Assembly: GCF_900091565.1 (NCBI RefSeq)
Contig: NZ_FMCV01000012.1
Span: 62,001 to 126,000 of the forward strand
Direction of reading: 5' to 3'
Length of the DNA: 64,000 bases
Source of the DNA: Micromonospora marina
Lineage (GTDB): Bacteria; Actinomycetota; Actinomycetes; Mycobacteriales; Micromonosporaceae
The notes beneath the pieces were generated by a model. It worked only from the letters and a program-made list of their open reading frames with translations, ran no database searches and was not told the origin of the DNA. A program made the translations under genes and the position numbers. Shown here piece after piece: positions 55,138-64,000 of this stretch. The first letter of the stretch is position 1, and the number at the start of each line of letters is the position of its first letter.

Positions 55138-57519
55138 TCACCGGGCGGTGGACGGGTACTCCTCGAACCACGCCTCGACCCGCTCGGCGGTCGCCGGGCG
55201 GGCCAACGCGAAGCCCTGACCGTACCGGCAGCCGGCCCGCCGCGCGCCGGCCACCTGCCCCTCCGACTCCAGCTCCTCGACCACCAGGTCCACGCCGAGC
55301 CGGTCGGCCAGGTTCGCCACCACGTCGATCAGCGGACGTCGTCCGTCCCCGCCCGGGCCGACCAGGTGCGGGCCCACCTTGAGCAGGTCGATCGGCAGCC
55401 GGCGGAGCTGCGCGAGCGAGGCGTGCTCGGCCCGGAAGTCGTCGAGCGCGATCCGCACACCGACCGACCGCAGACCGGACAGCCGGGCAACCACTGTGGA
55501 CAGTTCCGCGCCCACCACCGGCTCGGCCACCTCCACCACCAGCCGTTCCGGCACCACGTCGTACGCAGCCAGCGCCGTCGCGGTACACGCCACGAAGTCC
55601 GGTGCGGCCAGCTCGCGCGGCGTCACGTTGACCGCCATCCACAGCTCGCGGCCGCCCTCCGACCACGCGGCGAGCTGACGGCAGGCCCGGTCCAGCACCC
55701 ACCGCCCGATCTCGCCGGTCAGGTCGAGGTCGGCCGCCACCGGCAGCAGCTCGGCCGGGAGCACGGTGCCCAGCGCCGGGCTGCGCCAGCGCAGCAACGC
55801 CTCGGTGCCCACCGGCGTCCGGTCGGCGAGCGCCACCACCGGCTGGTAGACCAGGTCCAGCTCACCGCGCGCCACCGCGCCGGGCAGCTCCCGCTCCAGA
55901 TCCAGGCGGCGGACCAGCTGCTCCTCCAGGTAGGCGTCGTACCACTCGACGCGGTCCCGGCCGAGCTGCACCGCCCGGCGGCGGGCCAGGTCCGCCTGCC
56001 GCAGCACGTCCTCCGGATCACCGCCGCCGGTCTCGGCCAGCCCGACGCTCACCCCGAGCCGGGCGACGCCTCCCGGCCGGGGGTACGGGTCGGTCAGCGC
56101 CGCCAGCAGCCGCAGGCCGAGCGCGTACGCGAGCACCGGTCCGAGATCGGTGAGGACGGCGTACTCGGAGTCGCCGAGCCGGGCGACCAGATCGCGCGTC
56201 TCGGAGCCCGCCCGCAGCCGGCGCGCGGCCTCGGCCAGCACCGGCCGCTCCGCCACGGCGCCGCCCACCCCGTGCAGGTCCACGACGAGCAGCGCGCCAC
56301 CACTGCGCTCCGCCATCGCCCGGACCAGATCCGCGCGCGTCAGGCACACCGGCCCGGCCGACCGGGCGTCCGGTCCGAGCCGGCGCCGCAACCACGCCTC
56401 ACGGGCCGCGAGCCGCTGCACGCGGCGGCGCTGGTCGGCGGCGGCGAGCAGCTCACCCACCATGATCGGCGGAATGACGGCCAGGCCCAGGGCCATCGCG
56501 CCGGTGCTGAACTCACCGGCCGTGCCCAGGTGGATTCCGGCGGCCAGCGCGGCGATCCCGGCCGGCGCGGTGAGGCGGGGCCAGGCGGCCGGCGCCGCGT
56601 CCCGGCCCGGCCGTTCACCGCCCGAGGTGCGCCGGGCGCCGGAGGCGGTGAGCAGCGCCCCGGCCACCAGCGGTGCAGAGACGAGCGGCAGCGCCCGGTC
56701 CGGCGCGTCGTACGCCAGCAGCACCACGAGCAGCGTCAGCCCGCCGAGCGTCAGCACGGTCCCGGCGTGGCAGCGCGCGGCGGCCGGCCGGCGGCGGCGT
56801 TCGGCGACGGCCGCCACGGCGAGCACGGCGAGCACCACCGCGCCGCCTGCCGCGACGACCCCGGCGACGCCCGGCACCGGGCCGTTCGGCAGCAGCATCC
56901 AGCCCGCGAAGACCAGGCTGACGCCGAGCGCCAGCACGTCGACGGTACGGCGCACCAGTTCCGGGCCGGACAGCCGCGACCGGCCCGGCAGGCGCAGCAG
57001 GCCCACCACGTGCAGCGGCCCGGTGAGGCACAGCCCGGCCAGCGCGATCGGCAGCCGGTGGGCGGGGTCGCTCAGCGGCAGCACCGCGACGGTGAGCCCG
57101 GCGACCAGGACGGCGCCGTCCAGGACGGCCGCGACCCGGCGGGACAGCGCTGCCCGGCGGGCCCGCCGCCCGGTCCTCGGGTCGAGCGCCGCCGCGTCGT
57201 GCGTGACGGTGAGATACAGCGCTCCGGCTGCCGGTGCGGGACGACCTGGCGACGCAGGACGGCCGGTCGACGCAGGGCGGTCCGTCGGCGCGCAGCGGTC
57301 CGTCGGCGCGGGACGGTCGGGCGGGGTGGCGCCGCCGGCGAGCCAGGCGAGCCGGACGCAGGCGAGAGCGAAGCCTCCGGCGACGGCGAGCGCGGCGGCG
57401 GAGGGGCCGGGCAGGACACCGGCGACGCCGGCCAGGAGAAAAGTCGCGCCGGTGAGCGACACGACGACATCGGGCAGGGCTGATCGCCGACGGGGATCGG
57501 CGGGAGGAGGGACGGGCAC
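55138..57519 (-). CDS. membrane GGDEF-EAL protein with degenerate active sites
   Basis: 793 residues from GTG 57519. The N-terminal 370 residues hold about nine membrane segments, with a Pro/Arg linker of PTDR/STGR repeats near 70-95. The GGDEF site reads RLGDSEYAVL instead of GGDEF (near residue 449). The EAL domain keeps TEALLRW, but loop 6 is LDDFRAEHASLAQL instead of DDFGxGYSS, the KxD pair is KVGPHLV, and the AEGVE block is VEELES. Both activities are therefore doubtful; a c-di-GMP or GTP receptor or scaffold role is possible. ATG at 57606 is an alternative start, but its first 29 codons have atypical usage, while GTG 57519 has GAAGGCGA upstream. Confidence 0.85.
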   Translation of the reverse strand: MPVPPPADPRRRSALPDVVVSLTGATFLLAGVAGVLPGPSAAALAVAGGFALACVRLAWLAGGATPPDRPAPTDRCAPTDRPASTGRPASPGRPAPAAGALYLTVTHDAAALDPRTGRRARRAALSRRVAAVLDGAVLVAGLTVAVLPLSDPAHRLPIALAGLCLTGPLHVVGLLRLPGRSRLSGPELVRRTVDVLALGVSLVFAGWMLLPNGPVPGVAGVVAAGGAVVLAVLAVAAVAERRRRPAAARCHAGTVLTLGGLTLLVVLLAYDAPDRALPLVSAPLVAGALLTASGARRTSGGERPGRDAAPAAWPRLTAPAGIAALAAGIHLGTAGEFSTGAMALGLAVIPPIMVGELLAAADQRRRVQRLAAREAWLRRRLGPDARSAGPVCLTRADLVRAMAERSGGALLVVDLHGVGGAVAERPVLAEAARRLRAGSETRDLVARLGDSEYAVLTDLGPVLAYALGLRLLAALTDPYPRPGGVARLGVSVGLAETGGGDPEDVLRQADLARRRAVQLGRDRVEWYDAYLEEQLVRRLDLERELPGAVARGELDLVYQPVVALADRTPVGTEALLRWRSPALGTVLPAELLPVAADLDLTGEIGRWVLDRACRQLAAWSEGGRELWMAVNVTPRELAAPDFVACTATALAAYDVVPERLVVEVAEPVVGAELSTVVARLSGLRSVGVRIALDDFRAEHASLAQLRRLPIDLLKVGPHLVGPGGDGRRPLIDVVANLADRLGVDLVVEELESEGQVAGARRAGCRYGQGFALARPATAERVEAWFEEYPSTAR

Positions 57520-57672
57520 GGCGGTCGCCTTCGTGAGGGGGCACGGGGGCGGTGCGGTTGCGGTGCGCGGTACGACGTGCGGAGCCGGAGCGGGGCGGGA
57601 ACGCATCGGCGGGGACCGCTGCGGCCACGCCTAGAAACGATTCCGGACGCGCCCGGTGACGTCACCGCACCA

Positions 57673-57686
57673 GTGACGTCCATCAC
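57673..57686 (-). promoter_or_regulatory. CRP-like site upstream of the degenerate GGDEF-EAL gene
   Basis: GTGA-CGTCCA-TCAC matches the CRP/GlxR consensus GTGA-N6-TCAC. Beside it GGTGACGTCACC (57655-57666) is a perfect 12-base palindrome. No gene occupies 57520-57816. Confidence 0.35.
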
Positions 57687-57816
57687 ATCAACATCTGGCG
57701 GCAGAGTGGCCAGGCGCAGAAGGGCGGGCGCGAAAGAGCGGGCACGGCGGGTGGCCTGACGGGGCGGTGCGGACGCCCGGGGGTGAGGTGGAGGGGACGG
57801 ATGGGATCATCGGAGG

Positions 57817-58200
57817 GTGAGCCGCGCCGATACCGTCCGTTTCCGTCACAACCAGGCCATCCTGGTCGCCGCGATCGTCGCCTCCGTGGGCGCGCTGCCG
57901 CTGGCCTCCGCCCGCTGGTGGCTGCTCTGGGTGCTGCTCGTGCCGCTCGCCGTCGCGGTCTGGGCGTGGCGCGCCGGCACCGACGCCGATGCCCGGGAGC
58001 TGCGGCTGCGGGCGCTCGTCGGGCAGCGCCGGGTGCCGTGGAACCGGGTCGCCGAACTCGCCGGTGACCCCCGGGGCCGGGCGGTGGCCCGGCTCGACGA
58101 CGGCGAGGTGGTGATGCTGCCGGCCGTACGCGCCACCGAACTGCCGAGGCTGATCGCCGTCACCGGGCAGGAGCTACCAGGCACCGGCAGCGATCAGTGA
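57817..58200 (+). CDS. small membrane protein with bacterial PH-like domain
   Basis: 127 residues: VSRADTVRFRHNQAILVAAI, two membrane segments (about 15-32 and 36-50, LLWVLLVPLAVAVWAW), then a PH-like beta domain (RRVPWNRVAELAGDPRGRAV, VVMLPAVRATELPRLIAVTG). This matches the actinobacterial PH-domain (bPH6) membrane proteins of unknown function. GTG at 57817 overlaps its GGAGG site closely. Confidence 0.8.
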   Translation: MSRADTVRFRHNQAILVAAIVASVGALPLASARWWLLWVLLVPLAVAVWAWRAGTDADARELRLRALVGQRRVPWNRVAELAGDPRGRAVARLDDGEVVMLPAVRATELPRLIAVTGQELPGTGSDQ

Positions 58201-58231
58201 AGCCGCCGGCGGCCAGCAGCGCCACCGGCGA

Positions 58232-59158
58232 TCAGTAGCCGTCGACCACCCGGTTCGTCAGCTCCGTCCCGGCGGCGTACCGGCGCAGCTGCTCGCCCAC
58301 CAGGCGGTACGCGCGGGGCAGCAGCCCGCGTACCGAGCCGGCGACGTGTGGAGTGAGCAGCACGTTCGGCAGCTCCCACAGGGGATGGTCGGCGGGCAGC
58401 GGCTCCGGGTCGGTGACGTCCATCGCCGCGCGCAGGCGGCCCGAGGTCAGCTCGGCGACCAACGCCGGGGTACGGGCCACCGGCCCCCGGGCGGCGTTCA
58501 CGAGCAGCGCGCCGTCGGGCATCGCGGCGAGGAAACGCTCGTCCACCAGGCCCCGGGTCTGCTCGGTCAGCGGCACCAGCAGCACCACCACATCCGCCTC
58601 CGGCAGCAGCGCGGGCAGCTCGTCCACCCCGTGCACGCCCTGGTCGGGGCGGGCCGTACGGGCCACGAGCGTGAAGCTCACCTCGAACGGGGCGAGCCGA
58701 TCGCGGACCGCGGTGCCGATCGAGCCGGCGCCGACGATCAGCACCCGCTTGCCGGAGAGTTCGTCGGTGGGCGCCACCTCGTCGTACGCCCACTCGCGCC
58801 GCGCCTGCGCCCGGGCCAGCGGCGCGAACCCGCGCAGCGAGGCGAGGATCGCGGCGACCACCCATTCGGCGGTGGGCGAGTCGTGCACGCCCCGGGCGTC
58901 GCAGAGCGTCACGCCGTCGGGAATCCGTCCCACCCAGGCGTCCGCCCCGGCGGAGAGCAGTTGCACCACCTCGACGTCGGGCAGCTCGGCCAGGAGCGCT
59001 CCGGCGTCCGGGCCGGACAGGAACGGCGGCACCCAGAACCGCACCCCGGCCGGGGACGACGGGAGCCGCCGCGGGTCGTCCAGCAGCTCCACGGTGACGC
59101 CGGGCGGCAGCTCGCCGAGCAGCCGGCGGCCCTCGGAGTGCGGGATCCATGCCTTCAC
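58232..59158 (-). CDS. D-isomer-specific 2-hydroxyacid dehydrogenase
   Basis: 308 residues. The NAD domain shows GKRVLIVGAGSIGTAVRDRL, LPEADVVVLLVPLTEQTRGL, DGALLVNAARGPVARTPAL and the catalytic His in VLLTPHVAGSV; the substrate domain has VVQLLSAGADAW. It is a short form without ACT or ASB domains, nearer to glyoxylate/hydroxypyruvate reductase-like proteins than to serA at 40942. The exact substrate is unknown. GTG at 59158 (VKAWIPHSEGRRLLGEL) gives the family length. Confidence 0.88.
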   Translation of the reverse strand: MKAWIPHSEGRRLLGELPPGVTVELLDDPRRLPSSPAGVRFWVPPFLSGPDAGALLAELPDVEVVQLLSAGADAWVGRIPDGVTLCDARGVHDSPTAEWVVAAILASLRGFAPLARAQARREWAYDEVAPTDELSGKRVLIVGAGSIGTAVRDRLAPFEVSFTLVARTARPDQGVHGVDELPALLPEADVVVLLVPLTEQTRGLVDERFLAAMPDGALLVNAARGPVARTPALVAELTSGRLRAAMDVTDPEPLPADHPLWELPNVLLTPHVAGSVRGLLPRAYRLVGEQLRRYAAGTELTNRVVDGY

Positions 59159-59300
59159 GACCGCCGACGATATCCGCCCCCGACCGGCGGCGCGGCGTGA
59201 CCCGTGACGAACACCCCGCGAGGCATGTCGTGACGGCCCGGCGGGGTATAACCGAGGGCGGGACGCCGGTCGGGTGTTCCGCTTGCTGAGGGCGGTGGCG

Positions 59301-61106
59301 ATGAGCGAGGACGGCCCGGGGCGAAGGTCCGTGCCGATTCCGGCACTCGCCGACCCGGACCGGTTGCGCTCACTCGACGAGACGCGGCTCGACGCCGTAC
59401 CGGACGAGGCGTTCGACAGGTTCGCGCGGCTGGTCGGCGACCTGCTCGACGTACCCGTCGCGCTCGTCTCCCTGGTCGACGCCGACCGCCAGTTCTTCCC
59501 CGGCGCCACCGGGCTGCCGGAGCCGTGGGCGGCCCGCCGGGAGACGCCGCTGAGCCATTCGTTCTGCCATCACGTGGTCGACATCGAGATGCCGCTGGTG
59601 CTGCCCGACGCCCGCCTCTACCCCCGGGTACGCCTCAACCTGGCCATCGAGGACCTCGGCGTGGTCGCGTACGCGGGCATGCCGCTGACCGACCTCGACG
59701 GGCGGGTGCTCGGCTCGCTCTGCGCGATCGACAGCAAGCCCCGGGCCTGGACGAAGGAGCAGCTGCGTACGCTCGCCGACCTGGCCGCCGCGTGCTCCTC
59801 GGAACTGCGGCTGCGCATCGCGGTCCGGGTAGCCGAGCAGGCCCGCCGCCGCGCGGAGGAGGCGCACGACCGGCTCGCCATGCTGGCCGGGATGAGCGAG
59901 ATGCTCGGCGGCACACTCGACGTGGCCACTGCGGTGGACCGGCTCGGGCACGCGATGGTGCCGCTGCTCGCCGACTGGTGCCTGATCACGCTCGTCGACC
60001 CGGCCGGCCGGCCGCGCACCGTCACCGGCGTACACCGGGACGCCGGGTGCGAGGCCGACCTGGCGCGCTTCGCCGGGCTGCTGACCACCGGGCTCAGCGC
60101 GGAGTCGCAGATCCGGTCGGTCCTGCGTACCGGCCGGCCGGTGGTGCGCGCCGAGGCCGGCCTGGACGACGTGGCGCGCGGCACCACGCACCCGGAGCTG
60201 GTGCCGCTCGCCGAACGGCTCGGCGTCGGGTCCCACCTGACCGTGCCGATCACCGCCGCCGGGGACCGGGTCATCGGAGCCGTCACGCTGGTCAACCGTC
60301 AGGGGCGGCGCGGTTTCGACGCCAGCGACCTGCGCACCGCGCAGGACATCGGGGTACGCGCCGGACAGGCGGTCGGCAACAGCCGCCTGTACGGCGAGCA
60401 GCGGCACGTCGCCGAGGTGCTCCAGCACAGCATGCTGCCGAGTCTGCCGGCCGTGCCGGGGATCGAGCTGGCCGCCCGCTACCTGCCGGCCGCCGACCGG
60501 GTGGAGGTGGGCGGCGACTGGTACGACGCCTTCGTCCAGCCCGACGGCGAGCTGATCGCCGCGATCGGCGACGTCGCGGGGCACGACATCGAGGCGGCGG
60601 CCACCATGGGCCAGTTGCGCAACCTGGTGCGGGGCAACGCCTACGGGCGGGACGATCCGGTGGAGGACCTGGTGGCCCACCTCGACCGGGCGATGGGCGG
60701 GCTGCGGGTACCCACCGTCGCCACCGCGGTACTGGCCCGGATCCGTCCGGCCGACGAGGGGCTGCGCGTCTCCTGGTGCAACGCGGGGCACCCGCCGCCG
60801 CTGCTGGTCCGCGCCGACGGCACGGTCTCGGTGGCGGGCGGTCGCGGGCCGCTGCTCGGCCTGGCCCGGCCGCCCCGGCGCACCGGCCGGACGCTGACCC
60901 TCGCCCCGGGCGACACGCTGCTGCTGCACACCGACGGGCTGATCGAGCGCCGGGACCAGCCGATCGACGAGGGGCAGGCCGACTTGATCACGCACCTCGG
61001 TGCCGGCGGGCCGGGCGTACCGCTGGATCTGCTCTGCGACCGGCTGCTCGCCGCCGCGCAGCAGTGGGAGGACGACGTCGCCCTGCTCGCGCTGCGGGCC
61101 GGCTGA
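59301..61106 (+). CDS. GAF-GAF-PP2C (RsbU/SpoIIE-type) serine phosphatase
   Basis: 601 residues. A first GAF domain (about 30-175, [26 protein letters not shown]), a second GAF domain (about 205-360, [20 protein letters not shown]) and a C-terminal SpoIIE/PP2C domain (about 375-600) with [41 protein letters not shown] and [13 protein letters not shown], the metal-binding Asp residues in place. Such enzymes dephosphorylate anti-sigma-factor antagonists in response to a signal sensed by GAF. No partner anti-sigma genes are adjacent. ATG at 59301 is preferred; GTG at 59274 is possible. Confidence 0.9.
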   Translation: MSEDGPGRRSVPIPALADPDRLRSLDETRLDAVPDEAFDRFARLVGDLLDVPVALVSLVDADRQFFPGATGLPEPWAARRETPLSHSFCHHVVDIEMPLVLPDARLYPRVRLNLAIEDLGVVAYAGMPLTDLDGRVLGSLCAIDSKPRAWTKEQLRTLADLAAACSSELRLRIAVRVAEQARRRAEEAHDRLAMLAGMSEMLGGTLDVATAVDRLGHAMVPLLADWCLITLVDPAGRPRTVTGVHRDAGCEADLARFAGLLTTGLSAESQIRSVLRTGRPVVRAEAGLDDVARGTTHPELVPLAERLGVGSHLTVPITAAGDRVIGAVTLVNRQGRRGFDASDLRTAQDIGVRAGQAVGNSRLYGEQRHVAEVLQHSMLPSLPAVPGIELAARYLPAADRVEVGGDWYDAFVQPDGELIAAIGDVAGHDIEAAATMGQLRNLVRGNAYGRDDPVEDLVAHLDRAMGGLRVPTVATAVLARIRPADEGLRVSWCNAGHPPPLLVRADGTVSVAGGRGPLLGLARPPRRTGRTLTLAPGDTLLLHTDGLIERRDQPIDEGQADLITHLGAGGPGVPLDLLCDRLLAAAQQWEDDVALLALRAG

Positions 61107-61192
61107 ACCGGCACTCCCCCGAACGGCCGGACGCGGACAGGTGTGCGTGTGACGTACCCGGTTCGCCGGTCCGCCCGGCTAGGCTGGGGCGG

Positions 61193-62368
61193 GTGAGCCC
61201 GCGTCTTGCGTACCCCCGTGTCCGCCGCCTCCGCACGGCGCTGGCGGCGTCCTGCGCGGCGCTGCTGCTCGGCACCGCCGGCTGCGCTCTCGGCGAGCCC
61301 GAGCCTGATCCGGCCGGCGCGCCGCCCAACCTGCCGACACCGTCGAGCACCGCGAGTGCCGGCGGGGCCGGCCAGCAGGTGGTGGCCACGGTGCTGGCCA
61401 AGGGGCTGGAGGTGCCGTGGGGCATCGCGTTCCTGCCCGACGGCGGTGCGCTGGTGACCGAGCGGGACAAGGGACGGATCCTCCAGGTCGGCCCGGAGTC
61501 CGGCCCGGACGGACTGGCCGTGCGTCCGGTGCAGACCGTGCCGGACGTGGTCGCCGGAGGCGAGGGCGGCCTGCTGGGCATCGCTGTCTCCCCCGCGTAC
61601 GCCCGGGACCGCACGGTCTTCGTCTACTACACGGCCGAGGACGACAACCGGATCGCGAAGATGCAGCTCGGGCAGGCGCCGAAGCCGATCCTGACCGGCA
61701 TCCCGAAGTCCGGCACGCACAACGGCGGCGGGTTGGGCTTCGGGCCGGACGGCCACCTCTACGCCAGCACCGGGGACGCCGGGCGCACCGAGAACGCACA
61801 GGACGCCGAGAGCCTCGGTGGCAAGATCCTCCGGATCACCCCGGACGGCAAGCCCGCGCCGGGCAACCCCACCGCCGGGTCGCCGGTGTGGTCGACCGGT
61901 CACCGCAACGTCCAGGGCTTCGCCTGGACGTCGGACCAGAAGATGTACGCGGTGGAGTTCGGTCAGAACACCTGGGACGAGATCAACCAGATCAACAAGG
62001 GCGGCAACTACGGCTGGCCCCGGGTCGAGGGGCGCGGCGACGACAAGCGCTACGTGAACCCGATCACGCAGTGGTCCACGGGTGACGCCTCCTGCTCCGG
62101 CCTGGCGGCGGCGGACCGCCTGCTGGTCGCCGCCTGCCTGCGCGGCCAGCGGCTCTGGCTGGTGGAGCTGGCCGGCAACGGTACCGTCCTCGGTCAGCCG
62201 CGCGACCTGCTCACCGGCCGGTACGGTCGGCTTCGCGCCGCCGCCGCGGCGCCGGACGGCTCGCTCTGGGTCAGCACCTCGAACCGGGACGGGCGGGGTA
62301 CGCCCATCCCCGAGGATGACCGTATCCTGCGGCTGGTCTTCGCCGACGGGGGCGCTGGCCGAAGCTGA
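61193..62368 (+). CDS. lipoprotein of the PQQ-dependent glucose/sorbosone dehydrogenase family
   Basis: 391 residues. A lipoprotein signal, [20 protein letters not shown], with the lipobox LGTAGC near residue 31 places it outside the membrane. The six-bladed propeller shows [82 protein letters not shown] and [11 protein letters not shown], with the catalytic His in the GTHNGGG-like region. Members oxidise aldose sugars using PQQ. Whether this strain makes PQQ is not visible here. GTG at 61193. Confidence 0.9.
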   Translation: MSPRLAYPRVRRLRTALAASCAALLLGTAGCALGEPEPDPAGAPPNLPTPSSTASAGGAGQQVVATVLAKGLEVPWGIAFLPDGGALVTERDKGRILQVGPESGPDGLAVRPVQTVPDVVAGGEGGLLGIAVSPAYARDRTVFVYYTAEDDNRIAKMQLGQAPKPILTGIPKSGTHNGGGLGFGPDGHLYASTGDAGRTENAQDAESLGGKILRITPDGKPAPGNPTAGSPVWSTGHRNVQGFAWTSDQKMYAVEFGQNTWDEINQINKGGNYGWPRVEGRGDDKRYVNPITQWSTGDASCSGLAAADRLLVAACLRGQRLWLVELAGNGTVLGQPRDLLTGRYGRLRAAAAAPDGSLWVSTSNRDGRGTPIPEDDRILRLVFADGGAGRS

Positions 62369-62421
62369 TCCGGCCCGCCGGGTTTGCCAAGATCGCTCAA
62401 GGGGCAGGTCAGGATCTCACA

Positions 62422-64000
62422 ATGGACGGTCACGAGAACGAACAGCACCGCGCCGGGGACGAGACGTCTTCGGAGCACGGGCGCGCCCGCCGCTTTCCGG
62501 CGTGGCGGCCGGGTCACAGGCTGCGCCGGCTCGGTGTCGTACTGGCTGTGTTCGCGGTTACGCTCGGCGGCATCCTGGTCGGCACGTACGCGGGCGGCCA
62601 CGTCGGCACCGACATCGGCCCGTTCCGGGCCGAGCTGAGGCTCAGCCCGTCGCTCAGCGGCGGCACCACCGTCGACATCCCGCCGCTGGGCGCGCTGCTG
62701 CTGGACAGCCACGACGGCCCGGCGTACCTGACCGTCGAGGTCGGCTCGCTGGACCAGGGGCGCACCGAGGCGCTCATCGGCGATCCGGCCAGCATCAGCC
62801 GGGCCAGCCAGTCGGCGGTCCAGGACGTCCGCGACGGCGTGATGCGGCTCGGGCTGCGTACGCTCGCCTCGGTCGTGCTGGCCACCCTGCTGCTGGCCGC
62901 GCTCGTGTTCCGCGACGTCCGGCGTACCGCCTGGGCCGGCGGCCTGGCGCTGGTCGTGACCGCCGGCAGCCTCGGTGCCGCCGCGAGCACCCTGCGCCCG
63001 CAGGCGATCGAGGAGCCGCGGTACGAGGGCCTGCTGGTCAACGCGCCGGCGATCGTCGGTGACGCGCGGCGGATCGCCAACGACTACACCAAGTACGCCG
63101 AACAGCTCCAACGGCTGGTCGGCAACGTCAGCAAGCTCTACACCACCGTCTCCGCCCTGCCGGTGTTGCAGCCGTCGCCCGGCACCACCCGGGTGCTGCA
63201 CGTGTCGGACATCCACCTCAACCCGACCGGCTGGCAGCTTATCCGTACCGTGGTCGAGCAGTTCGGCATCGACGTGGTGATCGACACCGGCGACATGACC
63301 GACTGGGGCAGCGAGCCGGAGGCGTCCTTCGTCGGCTCGATCGGCCTGCTCAAGAAGCCGTACGTGTTCATCCGCGGCAACCACGACTCGCCGCGCACCG
63401 CCGCGGCGGTAGCTCAGCAGCCGAACGCGATCGTGCTGAACAACTCGATCACGACGGTGGGAGGGCTGACCATCGCCGGCATCGGCGACCCCCGCTTCAC
63501 CCCGGACAAGGAAACCTCACCGGCCGGCAGCGGCCTCACCTCGACCGTCGCCGACCAGGTGATCGGCGTCGGCGAGAAGCTCGCCGCCACGATCGAGAAG
63601 TCGCCGCGCAAGGTCGACATCGCGCTCGTCCACGACCCCGCCTCGGCCGGCCCGCTCTCGGGCGCCTGCCCGCTGGTGCTCTCCGGGCACACCCACAACC
63701 GGCAGGTGTCGAAGCTGCCGCAGGTCGAGGACGAGCAGCCGACCACGCTGATGGTGCAGGGTTCCACCGGCGGGGCCGGGCTGCGCGGCCTGGAGGGCGA
63801 GAAGCCGACCCCGCTGACCATGACGGTGCTCTACTTCGACGAGCAGAAGCTGCTCCAGGCGTACGACGACATCACGGTGGGCGGCACCGGGCAGTCGCAG
63901 GTCAACCTGGAACGGCACGTCATCCGCGACCCGGCCAAGGGCGACGAGGTGCCGGTCACCCCGACCCCGACGCGTGGACCCTCCGAGTCGCCGTCGCCGG
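62422..64000 (+). CDS. membrane metallophosphoesterase, C-terminus beyond window
   Basis: Open from ATG 62422 to the window end (526 codons). An N-terminal cytoplasmic stretch, a membrane segment (LGVVLAVFAVTLGGILVGTY near 37-56), an extracytoplasmic part, two more membrane segments (near 155-200), then a calcineurin-like phosphoesterase: VLHVSDIHLNPTG (D-x-H), VIDTGDMTDWG (GD), IRGNHDSPRT (GNHD), LVHDP and VLSGHTHNRQV (GHTH). All five metal motifs are intact. A Pro/Thr-rich tail (VTPTPTRGPSESPSP) begins at the edge. The substrate is unknown. AGGATCTCACA gives a weak ribosome site. Confidence 0.9.
   Translation, partial: MDGHENEQHRAGDETSSEHGRARRFPAWRPGHRLRRLGVVLAVFAVTLGGILVGTYAGGHVGTDIGPFRAELRLSPSLSGGTTVDIPPLGALLLDSHDGPAYLTVEVGSLDQGRTEALIGDPASISRASQSAVQDVRDGVMRLGLRTLASVVLATLLLAALVFRDVRRTAWAGGLALVVTAGSLGAAASTLRPQAIEEPRYEGLLVNAPAIVGDARRIANDYTKYAEQLQRLVGNVSKLYTTVSALPVLQPSPGTTRVLHVSDIHLNPTGWQLIRTVVEQFGIDVVIDTGDMTDWGSEPEASFVGSIGLLKKPYVFIRGNHDSPRTAAAVAQQPNAIVLNNSITTVGGLTIAGIGDPRFTPDKETSPAGSGLTSTVADQVIGVGEKLAATIEKSPRKVDIALVHDPASAGPLSGACPLVLSGHTHNRQVSKLPQVEDEQPTTLMVQGSTGGAGLRGLEGEKPTPLTMTVLYFDEQKLLQAYDDITVGGTGQSQVNLERHVIRDPAKGDEVPVTPTPTRGPSESPSP

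Noticed and set aside
54085-57483. A 1132-residue open frame on the plus strand
   Set aside because: It overlaps the LacI gene in the wrong frame and runs antisense through the GGDEF-EAL gene; composition is that of a shadow frame.

Overview
The window is 64 kb of very GC-rich actinobacterial chromosome with strong G/C third-position bias and many GTG starts. The gene families and their order suggest Micromonospora or a close relative in the Micromonosporaceae; this is inferred from recognised protein sequences, not from a search. It reads as conserved core chromosome with a few accessory insertions. I see no transposase, integrase, phage, CRISPR or natural-product megasynthase gene. The core order (thiL, DUF3515, ddl, gpsA, cofC, ppk, mutT1, hupB, leuD, leuC, IclR regulator, tRNA-Glu/Gln, FAH-family gene, then leuB, serA, ilvC, ilvN, ilvB) matches the order I recall from the Rv2977c-Rv3003c region of Mycobacterium tuberculosis.

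Layout. 0-5 kb: DAK2-domain gene (partial), rpmB, a wrecked ATP-grasp gene, GNAT, thiL, an Lrp-type sensor domain, DUF3515, ddl. 5-9 kb: a small ORF, an XRE regulator with its DUF397 partner, a ROK sugar kinase and a PrmC-like methylase behind a possible leader ORF. 9-18 kb: plsC-gpsA-PLP lyase operon, cofC (in frame with a cold-shock-like domain), ppk behind a PHO box, mutT1, and a membrane endonuclease/phosphatase-family protein. 18-23 kb: hupB, leuCD with a divergent ndgR-type regulator, three tRNA genes, an FAH-family gene. 23-32 kb: membrane and secreted proteins, arfB, and a moxR-DUF58-VWA operon followed by an S1 protease. 32-44 kb: cimA with an attenuator, ahpCD, a PRC-barrel protein, a tyrosine phosphatase, ilvE, leuB, an ApbE-like protein, serA, ilvC. 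44-51 kb: ilvB-ilvN (with attenuator), a GGDEF-EAL protein, ilvD. 51-64 kb: accessory and signalling genes, including a TetR/DUF4386 pair, a LacI regulator beside a beta-mannosidase remnant, a second and degenerate GGDEF-EAL protein, an RsbU-type phosphatase, a PQQ-dehydrogenase-like lipoprotein and a metallophosphoesterase cut by the window end.

Functionally the window holds nearly all of branched-chain amino acid synthesis (cimA, leuB, leuC, leuD, ilvB, ilvN, ilvC, ilvD, ilvE) plus serA. Two of these units, ilvB and cimA, are preceded by short leader peptides containing branched-chain codons and by U-tract terminators, as in transcription attenuation.

The most notable observations are: the cimA attenuator; an ilvB promoter lying within and just beyond the 3' end of the neighbouring GGDEF-EAL gene; a textbook PHO box before ppk; a TetR operator pair; three separate genes reduced to joined terminal pieces with their catalytic middles missing; the CofC/cold-shock in-frame fusion; and a GGDEF-EAL protein that has lost key residues in both domains.
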